A DNA stretch of 6,987 nt, from assembly GCA_030043175.1 (NCBI GenBank), contig JASHYD010001362.1, positions 1 to 6,987 on the forward strand, given 5' to 3'. Of the stretch, positions 1 to 6,673 are shown one piece after another. A model generated the notes under the pieces. That model saw nothing but the letters and a program-made list of their open reading frames with translations, searched no databases and was not told where the DNA came from. A program made the translations under genes and the position numbers. The first letter of the stretch is position 1. The number at the start of each line of letters is the position of its first letter. Source of the DNA: Xanthobacteraceae bacterium (GTDB taxonomy: Bacteria > Pseudomonadota > Alphaproteobacteria > Rhizobiales > Xanthobacteraceae).

Positions 1-51
1 GTGCCGATCACAATCACTGGAGGCGTGTTAGCGGACGAGGCAATGCAGTTG

Positions 52-89
52 TTCCGCAAATAGGTTGCGATTTCGCAACACGGGCGGAA
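52..89. other. Nested imperfect hairpin (6 + 6 bp)
   Basis: Bases 64-69 (GTTGCG) and 74-79 (CGCAAC) form a perfect 6-bp stem around the loop ATTT. Outside it, 52-57 (TTCCGC) pairs perfectly with 84-89 (GCGGAA). A 6/4-base internal loop separates the two stems, giving 12 pairs in 38 bases. No T-run follows on the + strand, so it is not a classical intrinsic terminator. It could end an upstream transcript, be a protein-binding palindrome, or be part of a recombination site. Its role is unknown. Confidence 0.5.
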
Positions 90-526
90 GCCATGGAGGT
101 TCCGTAGCACCGGAGGGACCGGTTCTCGCTACGCGGCTCGGCGAACTGCGACGACGCACTCAATTTCGCCGGCTCTCGCGGCATCTGCTCGCTGATCTCG
201 CCGAGTTGGAACGCCGGGTTAGGGGGCTCGAATCGCCATCGCTTTCTCTTCACGCCATGGGTGTTCAAAGCGAGTGATGTCTCAGCATGGACCTCGCGGC
301 GGGTGTGGATGCCAGGGGCCATCGTTGAGCTCAAAAGGCCGTCTTTGGTTGTTGTTGATCATAGCATTCTCTTCGCGTCGCCAATCCCAACATATTCGCC
401 GCTGCTGGGGCACTTTGCGAGGAGCGTTTGGGGTGCCGGTTGCCTCCCGCCACCGCCTTGCGCTACATGAAAATGAGGCGGTTCGCGTCTCCGGCAGCAA
501 CGACATGGCGCACGCAAACGGCCAAC

Positions 527-534
527 GAAGGGGA
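527..534 (+). promoter_or_regulatory. Ribosome binding site of the binding-protein gene
   Basis: GAAGGGGA lies 7 bases before the ATG at 542. It is the strongest Shine-Dalgarno match in the cassette and decides the start: the same frame is open back to 428, but only the 542 start puts a signal peptide at the N-terminus. Confidence 0.75.
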
Positions 535-541
535 CCCAACC

Positions 542-1789
542 ATGAAACCAACGGGATTGACTCGCCTTCTTGGCGCCGTGGCCTTTGGCCTTGCAGTCAC
601 TGGCGCCGCATTCGCGCAAAGCGTCAAAGTTGGCGCCATCTATCCATTGAGCGGAGTGGCCGCGTCCATCGGCGTCTATGCCAAGGCAGCCATTGAGGTC
701 GCGGTGGATATCGTCAATAACGACCATCCCGAGCTCGGCAACTTGCCGCTAGCCAAGGGCGTCGGCCTCACGGGCCTTGGCGGCGCAAAACTCGAGGTGA
801 TTTTTGCCGACAACCAGGGTACTCCCGCGGCCGGGCAAAACCAGGCTGTCCGCCTCATCACCGAAGAGAAGGTTGTTGCCATCAACGGTGCCTATCAGTC
901 CGGTATCACTTTGACGGCTAGCGCCGCTGCTGAGCGATATCGGGTCCCGTTCCTGACCGGCGACTCCGTTGCTGCCAACCTGACTGAGCGCGGCTTTAAG
1001 TGGTTTTTCCGCACCACGCCGATCGCTACCGATTTCGCGCGCATTTACATGGAATTCCTCAAGGACATGAAAGCAAAGGGAGCCAAGATCGACTCCATAG
1101 CGATCGTCCACGAGAACACCGAATACGGCACGTCGGTTGCATCCGTCGTCACATCGACTTTCAAAGCGAACGGGCTAAACATCACTCAGGACATTCCCTA
1201 TTCCGCCAATACGAGCGACGTTCAAAGCCAAGTGCTGCAACTCAAGGACAAGAAGCCGGATGTGCTGATGTTCGTGAGCTATACGGCCGACGCAATCCTT
1301 TACGCCAGGACAATGAAGTCGCTCGACTACAAGCCGCCAATCATGATTGCCGACGATGCTGGTTTCTCCGACCCCTCCTTCGTTGCGGCAGTCGGGAATA
1401 TCGTGCAGGGGGTGTTCAACCGCTCATCTTGGAGCGTTGGCGCACCCGGCACGACGACGTATCTTGTCAATGAGATGTACAAGAAGAAATCGGGCGTCGA
1501 CCTCGACGATACCACGGCCCGCATCATGCAGGGCTTCCTGGTGCTGGTCGATGCCATCAATCGCGCTGGATCAACCGAACCAATCAAGATCCAGGGGGCG
1601 CTGCAGGCGACCGACCTTAAACCGAGCCAGCTTATCATGGGTTTCAAGGGTGTGAAGTTCGACGAGAAGGGCCAAAACGTCCTCGCCTCGGCGCTGATTA
1701 TCCAGCTGCAGAACGGCGTGAACTACGTGCCGGTCTGGCCCAAGGATCAAGCGACTGCCGAGCCGGTTCTCGTCTACAGGGGATGGTGA
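542..1789 (+). CDS. HAAT-type ABC transporter periplasmic substrate-binding protein
   Basis: This 415-residue protein is the ligand-capturing part of a branched-chain amino acid/amide-type importer (Peripla_BP_6, type I fold). A Sec signal peptide covers residues 1-25, with basic K2/R8, a hydrophobic core at about 9-22 and a likely cleavage site after A23-F24-A25. The mature chain opens with VKVGAIYPLSG, the usual first strand and turn of the family. Other family-like stretches are VIFADNQGTPAAGQ (86-99), the lobe-one ligand-site region around 117-142, AIVHENTEYGTS (187-198), the hinge/second-lobe segment around 241-257, and ARIMQGFLVLVDAINRAG near the C-terminus. Length is normal for the family. 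The ATG at 542 is chosen for its ribosome binding site and the signal peptide; the in-frame extension to 428 is not credible. It is the first gene of the cassette, directly before livH. The ligand cannot be told: relatives bind leucine, amides, short-chain or aromatic acids. Confidence 0.93.
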   Translation: MKPTGLTRLLGAVAFGLAVTGAAFAQSVKVGAIYPLSGVAASIGVYAKAAIEVAVDIVNNDHPELGNLPLAKGVGLTGLGGAKLEVIFADNQGTPAAGQNQAVRLITEEKVVAINGAYQSGITLTASAAAERYRVPFLTGDSVAANLTERGFKWFFRTTPIATDFARIYMEFLKDMKAKGAKIDSIAIVHENTEYGTSVASVVTSTFKANGLNITQDIPYSANTSDVQSQVLQLKDKKPDVLMFVSYTADAILYARTMKSLDYKPPIMIADDAGFSDPSFVAAVGNIVQGVFNRSSWSVGAPGTTTYLVNEMYKKKSGVDLDDTTARIMQGFLVLVDAINRAGSTEPIKIQGALQATDLKPSQLIMGFKGVKFDEKGQNVLASALIIQLQNGVNYVPVWPKDQATAEPVLVYRGW

Positions 1790-1795
1790 TTGTCT

Positions 1796-1810
1796 CTCCC
1801 GTTCGGGGAG
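1796..1810 (+). other. Small intercistronic hairpin after the binding-protein gene
   Basis: Bases 1796-1800 (CTCCC) pair perfectly with 1806-1810 (GGGAG) around the 5-base loop GTTCG. The stem begins 6 bases after the TGA at 1787-1789, inside the only real gap (52 bases) among the five transporter genes. No T-run follows, so full termination is unlikely. By analogy with the malE-malF spacer, it may slow 3' decay and let the binding protein exceed its membrane partners. That role is inference, and the stem is short. Confidence 0.4.
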
Positions 1811-1841
1811 CTCGCCAGGCAAGCAAAATCGTGTGGCGTGA

Positions 1842-2705
1842 ATGTTTTTGACGCTCATACAGCTGATTGCGGGTGGGTTGCTCCTGGGCGCCGTCTATGC
1901 GCTATTCTCATCGGGACTGACGCTGATCTGGGGCATGATGAATGTCATCAACTTCGCGCATGGCGACTTCGTCATGCTCGGAATGTATGTGGCATTTGTC
2001 GTCTGGTCGGTGATGGGCGGCGGGCCCGCAGCCGCTGTCCCGATTGCCGCGCTGGCGCTCGCGAGCCTGGGGGTCGTGTGTTACTTCGTCCTGATCCGCC
2101 ATATCATGCGCGGGCCGATGCTGGCGCAAATTCTCGGAACGTTTGGCCTCGCGCTCCTGCTGCGTTATTCGGCATTTTGGTATTTCGGAACGAGTTTTCG
2201 GACGTTGCCGGAGACGCTGGTGGGAGGGACATTGCTGATCGGTCCGATCCGCGTTGAATCCTCGCGGCTGCTCGCCGGCGTCGTCGCGCTGGTGGTTACG
2301 GCTTGCCTCCACCTGATCCTCACGCGCACGGCGCTCGGCAGCCGTATGCTGGCGGTCGCAGAGGACGCGACTGCGGCGGAATTGATGGGCATTCGGCCGG
2401 ATCGCATGCAGGCGATCGCCTGGGCGTTGGCGGCTGCCGCGACCGGCGTTGCGGGTGCACTGATCGCGAACTTCTTCTACGTGGCACCGAGCGTTGGCGA
2501 GACGCTCGCGATCGTTGCTTTCGTCACCGTCTCACTGGGCGGCTTCGGTAGCGTTCCCGGCGCGCTGGCGGCCGGGCTTCTGATCGGCGTCATCGAGTCG
2601 GTTTCAGCCTATGCGATCGGCGCGATCTACAAAGATATCGTCGTCTATGCCCTGTTCGTGCTCGCCCTGTGGTTGCGGCCGGTAGGCCTGATGGGCAAGG
2701 CATGA
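1842..2705 (+). CDS. livH: HAAT-type ABC transporter permease, LivH family
   Basis: This 287-residue integral membrane protein is one of the two channel subunits of the importer (BPD_transp_2 family). The N-terminus is characteristic of LivH: two hydrophobic helices around GGLLLGAVYALFSSGLTLIWG, then NFAHGD at 37-42. About eight hydrophobic stretches can be seen. The cytoplasmic coupling loop that meets the ATPases is AVAEDATAAELMGI (171-184), followed by a long Ala-rich helix. The family's GGFGSVPGALAAGLLIG stretch is at 233-249. The start is fixed: a TGA at 1839-1841 lies in frame immediately before the ATG, and no clear Shine-Dalgarno site precedes it. That weak site and the 52-base gap suggest less translation than the binding protein. 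Its stop overlaps the start of livM. The symbol names the family; the substrate need not be leucine. Confidence 0.93.
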   Translation: MFLTLIQLIAGGLLLGAVYALFSSGLTLIWGMMNVINFAHGDFVMLGMYVAFVVWSVMGGGPAAAVPIAALALASLGVVCYFVLIRHIMRGPMLAQILGTFGLALLLRYSAFWYFGTSFRTLPETLVGGTLLIGPIRVESSRLLAGVVALVVTACLHLILTRTALGSRMLAVAEDATAAELMGIRPDRMQAIAWALAAAATGVAGALIANFFYVAPSVGETLAIVAFVTVSLGGFGSVPGALAAGLLIGVIESVSAYAIGAIYKDIVVYALFVLALWLRPVGLMGKA

Positions 2706-3673
2706 TGAAACGCACGGCATGGCCGATCTTTGGTATCATCCTGCTCGGCTATCCTCTGATATTCTCAACGCCATTTCAGCAACGTCTGGGCGCACTTATA
2801 CTGCTCTCTGCCATCGGCGCGTCGGCCTGGAACATCGTTGGCGGTTATGCCGGCCTTATCTCGGTTGGCCATGCCGTGTTTTTCGGTTGCGGTGCCTACG
2901 GAGCGCTCGCCTCCTATAAATACCTCGGCCTGCCGCCCATCGGTGGGCTTCCAATTGGCGTCGTCGTGAGTATTGGCATTGCCGCCATCGTCGGTATCCC
3001 GACGCTGCGCCTGTCGGGGCATTATTTCAGCATGGCCACCATCGCGGTTGCGGAGCTGGTGCGGCTCATTGTGTCGAACATCGAGTGGCTCGGAGGGGCG
3101 CAGGGCCTTAGCGGCCCGCCGGTGCCGCGCACCGTGCTCGATTTCTCATTCATTTCGGCGTTGCCTTATTATTATTTGTTTCTCGGAGTGCTTACGATCG
3201 TGCTTGCCGTTACACGACAGATGGAGCGCGGCCGCATCGGGTATTATCTGCGTGCCATCCACGACAGCGAACGAGCAGCGCGCTCGCTCGGCGCTCCGGT
3301 GTCTCGTTATAAACTCTACGCCTATATGATGAGCGCGGCCCTCACAGCGGTCGCCGGTGCCCTATATGCTGTTATGTTTGGCTTCGTCGACCCGGAATCC
3401 GGACTCGGCATCTTGATCTCCGTCAAAATGGTGATCATGGCTGCGCTCGGCGGCGCTGGGCTATTGCTCGGTCCCCTGATGGGCGCGGTAATTTTGGTGC
3501 CGCTGGAGGAACTCTCCAATAGTTTGTTGGGAGGTGTCGGCCCAGGCGTTACCTTCATGGTCTATGGCGCGATCATCGTCGTCATTGCCCGCCTGCAGCC
3601 GGGAGGGCTGCTGAGGCCTATCCTTGGTGCGCTGCGCGAGCGCAGCGACAAAGTCGTGAGGCGGCCGTGCTGA
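2702..3673 (+). CDS. livM: HAAT-type ABC transporter permease, LivM family
   Basis: This 323-residue protein is the second channel subunit and pairs with LivH. It is strongly hydrophobic, with family stretches SAWNIVGGYAGLISVGHAVFFG (41-62), LSGHYFSMATIAVAELVRL (104-122) and GGAQGLSG (131-138). The coupling loop to the ATPases is RAIHDSERAARSLGAPVSRYKL (184-205), and GGAGLLLGPLMGA (250-262) follows. The last 20 or so residues are charged and cytoplasmic. The gene begins with two consecutive ATG codons. The first (2702) gives the classic 4-base ATGA overlap with the livH stop; the second (2705) would shorten the protein by one residue. AAGG at 2697-2700 lies very close to both. The frame is open back to 2669, but that extension only overlaps livH. 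Its end overlaps livG by 7 bases. Confidence 0.92.
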   Translation: MMKRTAWPIFGIILLGYPLIFSTPFQQRLGALILLSAIGASAWNIVGGYAGLISVGHAVFFGCGAYGALASYKYLGLPPIGGLPIGVVVSIGIAAIVGIPTLRLSGHYFSMATIAVAELVRLIVSNIEWLGGAQGLSGPPVPRTVLDFSFISALPYYYLFLGVLTIVLAVTRQMERGRIGYYLRAIHDSERAARSLGAPVSRYKLYAYMMSAALTAVAGALYAVMFGFVDPESGLGILISVKMVIMAALGGAGLLLGPLMGAVILVPLEELSNSLLGGVGPGVTFMVYGAIIVVIARLQPGGLLRPILGALRERSDKVVRRPC

Positions 3674-4425
3674 TCGAGGCGCGCAATGTCACCAAGACCT
3701 TCGGCGGTTTCAAAGCGCTCGATAACGCAAGCCTTGCCGTAGAGTCGAGCATGATTCTCGGCCTAATCGGTCCCAATGGAGCCGGCAAATCAACTCTGTT
3801 CAACTGCCTCACGGGCGATGTATCCCCCACATCGGGCGAAGTGCTTCTCGATGGCCACGATATAACCCGATTGCCCCCCGAGGAGCGTGCACGCCTCGGG
3901 CTTGCCCGCACCTTTCAGGTGCCCCAGACTTTCGAGCAGATGACTGTACTCGAGAACGTGATGATTGGCGCGTTCTTGCGGACAGCCCACACCGGCGAGG
4001 CCATGGATCGCGCCCGCGAGGTGATTGAGGATGTTGGTCTTGGAGCCGTCGCCGGGGCACCGGCTCGAAGTCTCGGAACGCCGGGGCGCAAGAGGCTTGA
4101 GATCGCGCGCGCACTAGCAACCAGTCCGAGAGTGCTGCTGCTCGACGAGGCGATGGCCGGCCTGATGCCTGCGGATATTCACCGGGCCATCGCGCTGATC
4201 CGGAAAATCCATACTGCGGGCATCACTATTATCATCGTGGAGCATATCATCGAGGTCATCGTTTCGGTAGCAAAACAGGTCATCGTGCTTCATCAGGGCC
4301 GCGCAATCGCCAATGGCACGCCGACGGAAATAACCCGCAATCCGGAGGTGATCGAGGCCTACCTCGGCAAGCGCAACCTCTCTTCTGCTGCGTCGACGCG
4401 AGAAACAGACAGCGCATTGCCATGA
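3667..4425 (+). CDS. livG: HAAT-type ABC transporter ATP-binding protein, LivG family
   Basis: This 252-residue cytoplasmic ATPase is one of two unequal nucleotide-binding subunits energising the LivH/LivM channel. Walker A is GPNGAGKST (35-43), the Q-loop glutamine is Q84 in RTFQ, Walker B is VLLLDE with D160-E161, and the switch histidine is H193 in IIIVEH. The family end VIEAYLG is at 228-234. The ABC signature is unusual: where LivG proteins normally carry LSYGQ or LPYGQ before QRRLEIARAL, this one reads LGTPG (136-140) followed by RKRLEIARAL. The serine and second glycine that normally contact ATP are missing, although the rest of the helix is intact. The GTG at 3667 is used because it starts right before the conserved N-terminus; GAGG at 3659-3662 is a short-spaced ribosome binding site. 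It overlaps livM by 7 bases and livF by 4. Confidence 0.93.
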   Translation: MLIEARNVTKTFGGFKALDNASLAVESSMILGLIGPNGAGKSTLFNCLTGDVSPTSGEVLLDGHDITRLPPEERARLGLARTFQVPQTFEQMTVLENVMIGAFLRTAHTGEAMDRAREVIEDVGLGAVAGAPARSLGTPGRKRLEIARALATSPRVLLLDEAMAGLMPADIHRAIALIRKIHTAGITIIIVEHIIEVIVSVAKQVIVLHQGRAIANGTPTEITRNPEVIEAYLGKRNLSSAASTRETDSALP

Positions 4426-5147
4426 CGTTACTTACTGTCGAGCGCATTGAAGTACGTTACGGCGATCTCGTCGGCGTCGCCGAGGTCTCGCTCGAAGTTC
4501 CAGTAGGCACCGTTGTCGCCCTGCTCGGTTCCAACGGCGCCGGGAAAACGACGACCCTCAATGCTATTGCGGGTCTGGTCCCGACTACCAAGGGATCGAT
4601 TATGCTGGCAAGCGAGCGCATCAATGGCAAGCCCGCCTACGCAATCGTGCGCAAGGGACTCGCGCTCTCGCCAGAGGGTTGGCGGCTATTTTTGCAGCAA
4701 AGCGTCGAGAGAAACCTCCGCCTCGGTGCGACGCCGGTCGCCAACCGCTCGCGCCAGGCAGCGTTGCTCGAACGGGTTTATGCTGTCTTTCCAAGGCTGG
4801 CTGAGCGGCGCCATCAATATGCCGGCACCTTGTCGGGTGGGGAGCGTCAAATGTTGGCAATCGGGCGCGCCCTGATGAGCGACCCCAAGATCTTGATGCT
4901 CGACGAACCGAGTCTCGGCCTTGCTCCCGCCGTGGTCGATGTCCTCTACGAAACGCTCGTCCGCCTGCATCGAGAGGGGTTGACCATTCTGCTTGCGGAG
5001 CAAGCCATCGAAATGGCCCTTGAAGTGGCGGACCACGCCTACGTGCTGCAAGTGGGCAGAAGCGTTTTGTCAGGGCCCGCACGCCAGATCGCTGGGGATC
5101 CAGAGGTGCAGCGGATCTACCTTGGGGTTGGCGCTGCAGCGGGGTGA
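4422..5147 (+). CDS. livF: HAAT-type ABC transporter ATP-binding protein, LivF family
   Basis: This 241-residue cytoplasmic ATPase partners the LivG subunit. Walker A is GSNGAGKTT (36-44), the signature is a canonical LSGGE (137-141), and Walker B is ILMLDEP with D161-E162. As usual for LivF, the Q-loop reads SPEGWRLF (83-90) with E85 in place of Gln, and the switch position is Gln (Q194 in LLAEQ). Many LivF proteins have RRLF where this one has WRLF, a small change. The usual C-terminal motif is present as VQRIYLG. In the heterodimer each ATP site uses Walker A of one subunit and the signature of the other, so the canonical signature here completes the LivG Walker A site. The start is fixed by the 4-base ATGA overlap with the livG stop. 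It is the last gene of the cassette; the next one begins about 260 bases on. Confidence 0.94.
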   Translation: MTLLTVERIEVRYGDLVGVAEVSLEVPVGTVVALLGSNGAGKTTTLNAIAGLVPTTKGSIMLASERINGKPAYAIVRKGLALSPEGWRLFLQQSVERNLRLGATPVANRSRQAALLERVYAVFPRLAERRHQYAGTLSGGERQMLAIGRALMSDPKILMLDEPSLGLAPAVVDVLYETLVRLHREGLTILLAEQAIEMALEVADHAYVLQVGRSVLSGPARQIAGDPEVQRIYLGVGAAAG

Positions 5148-5184
5148 TTCCCGTTCGCGGCCGGGCGATCGTTTCTGGGGCAGC

Positions 5185-5208
5185 GACGGTTTGGCGATCC
5201 AAAGCGTC
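5185..5208. other. Hairpin downstream of livF
   Basis: GACG (5185-5188) pairs with CGTC (5205-5208) and TTTGG (5190-5194) pairs with CCAAA (5199-5203). The loop is CGAT, and a single G-G mismatch at 5189/5204 interrupts the stem, giving nine pairs in 24 bases. It starts 38 bases after the livF stop. Neither strand shows a T-run behind it, so it is not a textbook intrinsic terminator. It may mark the 3' end of the transporter transcript or stabilise it. Confidence 0.4.
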
Positions 5209-5283
5209 CCGAAGCCGCCGAGCCCGTCGAGCCACGCCCATGCATAGAGGACCACCCGCGCAACCCTGTACTTGTCGGGAGGC

Positions 5284-5307
5284 CTATAGTATAGTCCCCT
5301 AGCCTAT
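5284..5307. promoter_or_regulatory. Candidate promoter/operator of the metal-efflux operon
   Basis: Bases 5284-5294 read CTATAGTATAG, a perfect 5-bp inverted repeat about one central base. It is followed by TCCCCTAG and CCTAT. Two overlapping TATAGT hexamers (5285-5290 and 5290-5295) each match the sigma-70 -10 box at five of six positions. The nearest -35-like hexamer, TTGTCG at 5272-5277, is only 12 bases from the second hexamer, which is too short. A TATAG repeat joined to a C4 run recalls operators of the CsoR/RcnR/DmeR metal-sensor family, which would suit a metal-efflux operon. That link is inference from base pattern and position, about 100 bases before the adaptor start. Confidence 0.3.
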
Positions 5308-5406
5308 CCACCACCCGTCTCCCATGTTCCATGCAAAACCACCTGAGTGCCTGTCGTGCGCGCAATCACCGCTGGCGCGCCCGCAGAGCGTGCCAGCGTG
5401 GCGGCT

Positions 5407-6666
5407 ATGATCGGCCGGCTAGCCATTGGGGTCCTCGCGGCCGCCTGTGGGATCACTGTCGCGAGTTTGATTCCCGAGATTCCGCAGGCAGTTCGCTATG
5501 CCGTTGAATTGATCACTGGTGCAGAACCAGTGCATGCAATCGAAACGGGAGGTGGAGCCGAGCAAGGCAAATCGAAAGCCGACTCCGGCATCGAAATTGG
5601 CGACGAGCGCGCCGCCATCAGGTTGACGGATGAACAGATCGAGACATCCGGCATCGAGCTTGCTGCCGTGCAGGACGGCACGCTTGTTCGCCGCATCATC
5701 GTGCCCGGAACCATCGTGCCGGACGCCGACCGAATCGCCCGAGTATCAGTCAAACTATCAGCGACCGTTGCGGAACTGCGTAAGAAGCTCGGCGACACCG
5801 TCGAGAAAGGCGAAGTCATCGCGGTGCTTGAAAGTCGCGAGGTTGCCAATGCCAAGAGCGAATACCTTGCGGCCCGCCTCAACAACGATCTGCAGACAAA
5901 CCTCTACGAGCGGGACAAGATTCTGTGGGACCGCCACGTCATCGCGGAGCAGATCGTGCTGAGATCGCAGGGCGCGGCGGCGCAGGCACGGATAAATTTG
6001 GACATTGCCCGCCAAAAGCTGCTTACCCTGGGCGTGACGGAAGATGAGCTTGCGGCGCTTCCCGACGAGCCGGGAACGGGCTTGCGTCGACAGGAAGTTC
6101 GCGCGCCGATAGCGGGACGTGTGGTCGACCGCAAGGTGGACCTCGGCGCCGCGGTCGGACGCGACAATCTGGAGAGCGAGCTATTCACCGTGGCCGACCT
6201 CGACCGTGTCTGGGTCGAACTCGCCGTCGGCCCGACCGACCTTCCACGGGTGGCTGAGGGGCAGACTGTGTCGATCGCTGCCCATGGGGTTGAAAAGCGC
6301 GCGGTCGGCAAGATTGTCTTCGTTGGTCCGATACTCGACAAGGAGACCCATTCGGCGCGCGTCGTGGCGGAGATCGCCAATCCTGACGGCAACTGGCGCC
6401 CGGGCTCGCTCGTCCAGGCCGTGATAGCGATCGGGCAGCGCTCCGCGGCGCTGGCGGTGCCCGCGAGCGCCGTCCAGACCATCGGCAAGACGCGCGTCGT
6501 GTTCGTTCGTACGCAAGACGGCTTCGAAAGGCGTCCCGTTACGCTTGGCGACGGCGACGATCGGCTGTTCGAGGTGCTGTCCGGTGTTCGCAACGGCGAG
6601 GCAATCGCGGTCAGCAATACGTTCGTGCTCAAGGCCGAGCTCCTAAAGTCGGTGGCTGAGGATTGA
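5407..6666 (+). CDS. Heavy-metal efflux RND periplasmic adaptor subunit (CzcB/CnrB family)
   Basis: This 419-residue membrane-fusion protein links the inner-membrane RND pump to an outer-membrane channel. A hydrophobic N-terminal anchor or signal lies at about 4-22, followed by a polar Gly/Glu/Lys-rich linker (about 45-66). The first barrel-sandwich (lipoyl-like) half contains LGDTVEKGEVIAVLESREV (128-146). A helical hairpin follows at about 148-215, and the second lipoyl half is VRAPIAGRVVDRKVDLGAAV (231-250). FTVADLDRVWVEL (260-272) and the NPDGNWRPGSLVQAVI stretch (325-340) are typical of CzcB/CusB-type adaptors. The linker is not histidine-rich, unlike some metal adaptors. The ATG at 5407 is preferred because it sits just before the hydrophobic segment; GTG at 5398 or GTG at 5347 (439 residues, directly after an in-frame TGA) are alternatives, and none has a good ribosome binding site. 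The pump gene follows 7 bases later. Confidence 0.88.
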   Translation: MIGRLAIGVLAAACGITVASLIPEIPQAVRYAVELITGAEPVHAIETGGGAEQGKSKADSGIEIGDERAAIRLTDEQIETSGIELAAVQDGTLVRRIIVPGTIVPDADRIARVSVKLSATVAELRKKLGDTVEKGEVIAVLESREVANAKSEYLAARLNNDLQTNLYERDKILWDRHVIAEQIVLRSQGAAAQARINLDIARQKLLTLGVTEDELAALPDEPGTGLRRQEVRAPIAGRVVDRKVDLGAAVGRDNLESELFTVADLDRVWVELAVGPTDLPRVAEGQTVSIAAHGVEKRAVGKIVFVGPILDKETHSARVVAEIANPDGNWRPGSLVQAVIAIGQRSAALAVPASAVQTIGKTRVVFVRTQDGFERRPVTLGDGDDRLFEVLSGVRNGEAIAVSNTFVLKAELLKSVAED

Positions 6667-6673
6667 CGTCGCC

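Larger units (their letters stand above)
1..541. other. Upstream region without an identifiable gene
   Basis: I recognise no gene here. Several frames stay open for 70-120 codons: + frame 2 from 65 to 277, + frame 3 from 108 to 472, and a - strand frame over 14-334. Their translations are rich in Arg, Ser and Pro, show no domain, and no start has a convincing ribosome binding site, so they look like chance openings in GC-rich DNA. A 20-codon + frame is open from base 1 and ends at the TAG at 61-63. It could be the tail of an upstream gene, but nothing supports that. The region contains the hairpin at 52-89 and, at its end, the ribosome binding site of the binding-protein gene. I could not find a sigma-70 or sigma-54 promoter with acceptable spacing, although the cassette's promoter is expected here. 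Confidence 0.6.

Noticed and set aside
1..63. 20-codon open frame running in from the left edge and ending at TAG
   Set aside because: It could be a gene's tail, but 20 residues with no motif cannot support a call.
210..240. tRNA-like T-arm (GGGGGCTCGAATCGCC)
   Set aside because: No matching acceptor, D or anticodon stems at the right distances; only the TCGAAT loop resemblance is present.
65..277. Open + frame from a TTG codon, 70 residues, Arg/Leu-rich
   Set aside because: The rare start codon lies inside the hairpin, there is no ribosome binding site, and no family is recognisable.
14..334. 106-codon open frame on the - strand
   Set aside because: No domain, no ribosome binding site, and an Arg/Ser/Pro-rich composition expected from antisense or non-coding GC-rich DNA.
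402..420. Possible sigma-54 promoter (TGGGGCAC then TTTGC)
   Set aside because: The GG-to-GC spacing does not match the required 10 bases for a -24/-12 promoter.
428..541. N-terminal extension of the binding protein to 428
   Set aside because: It would bury the signal peptide 38 residues inside the protein; the ATG at 542 has a strong ribosome binding site.
3120..3134. Perfect 6-bp hairpin CGGTGC-CGC-GCACCG
   Set aside because: It is inside livM coding sequence and encodes ordinary residues; a chance feature in GC-rich DNA.
5117..5365. 82-codon - strand frame across the livF/adaptor spacer
   Set aside because: It overlaps the end of livF, has no domain or ribosome binding site, and its composition is non-protein-like.
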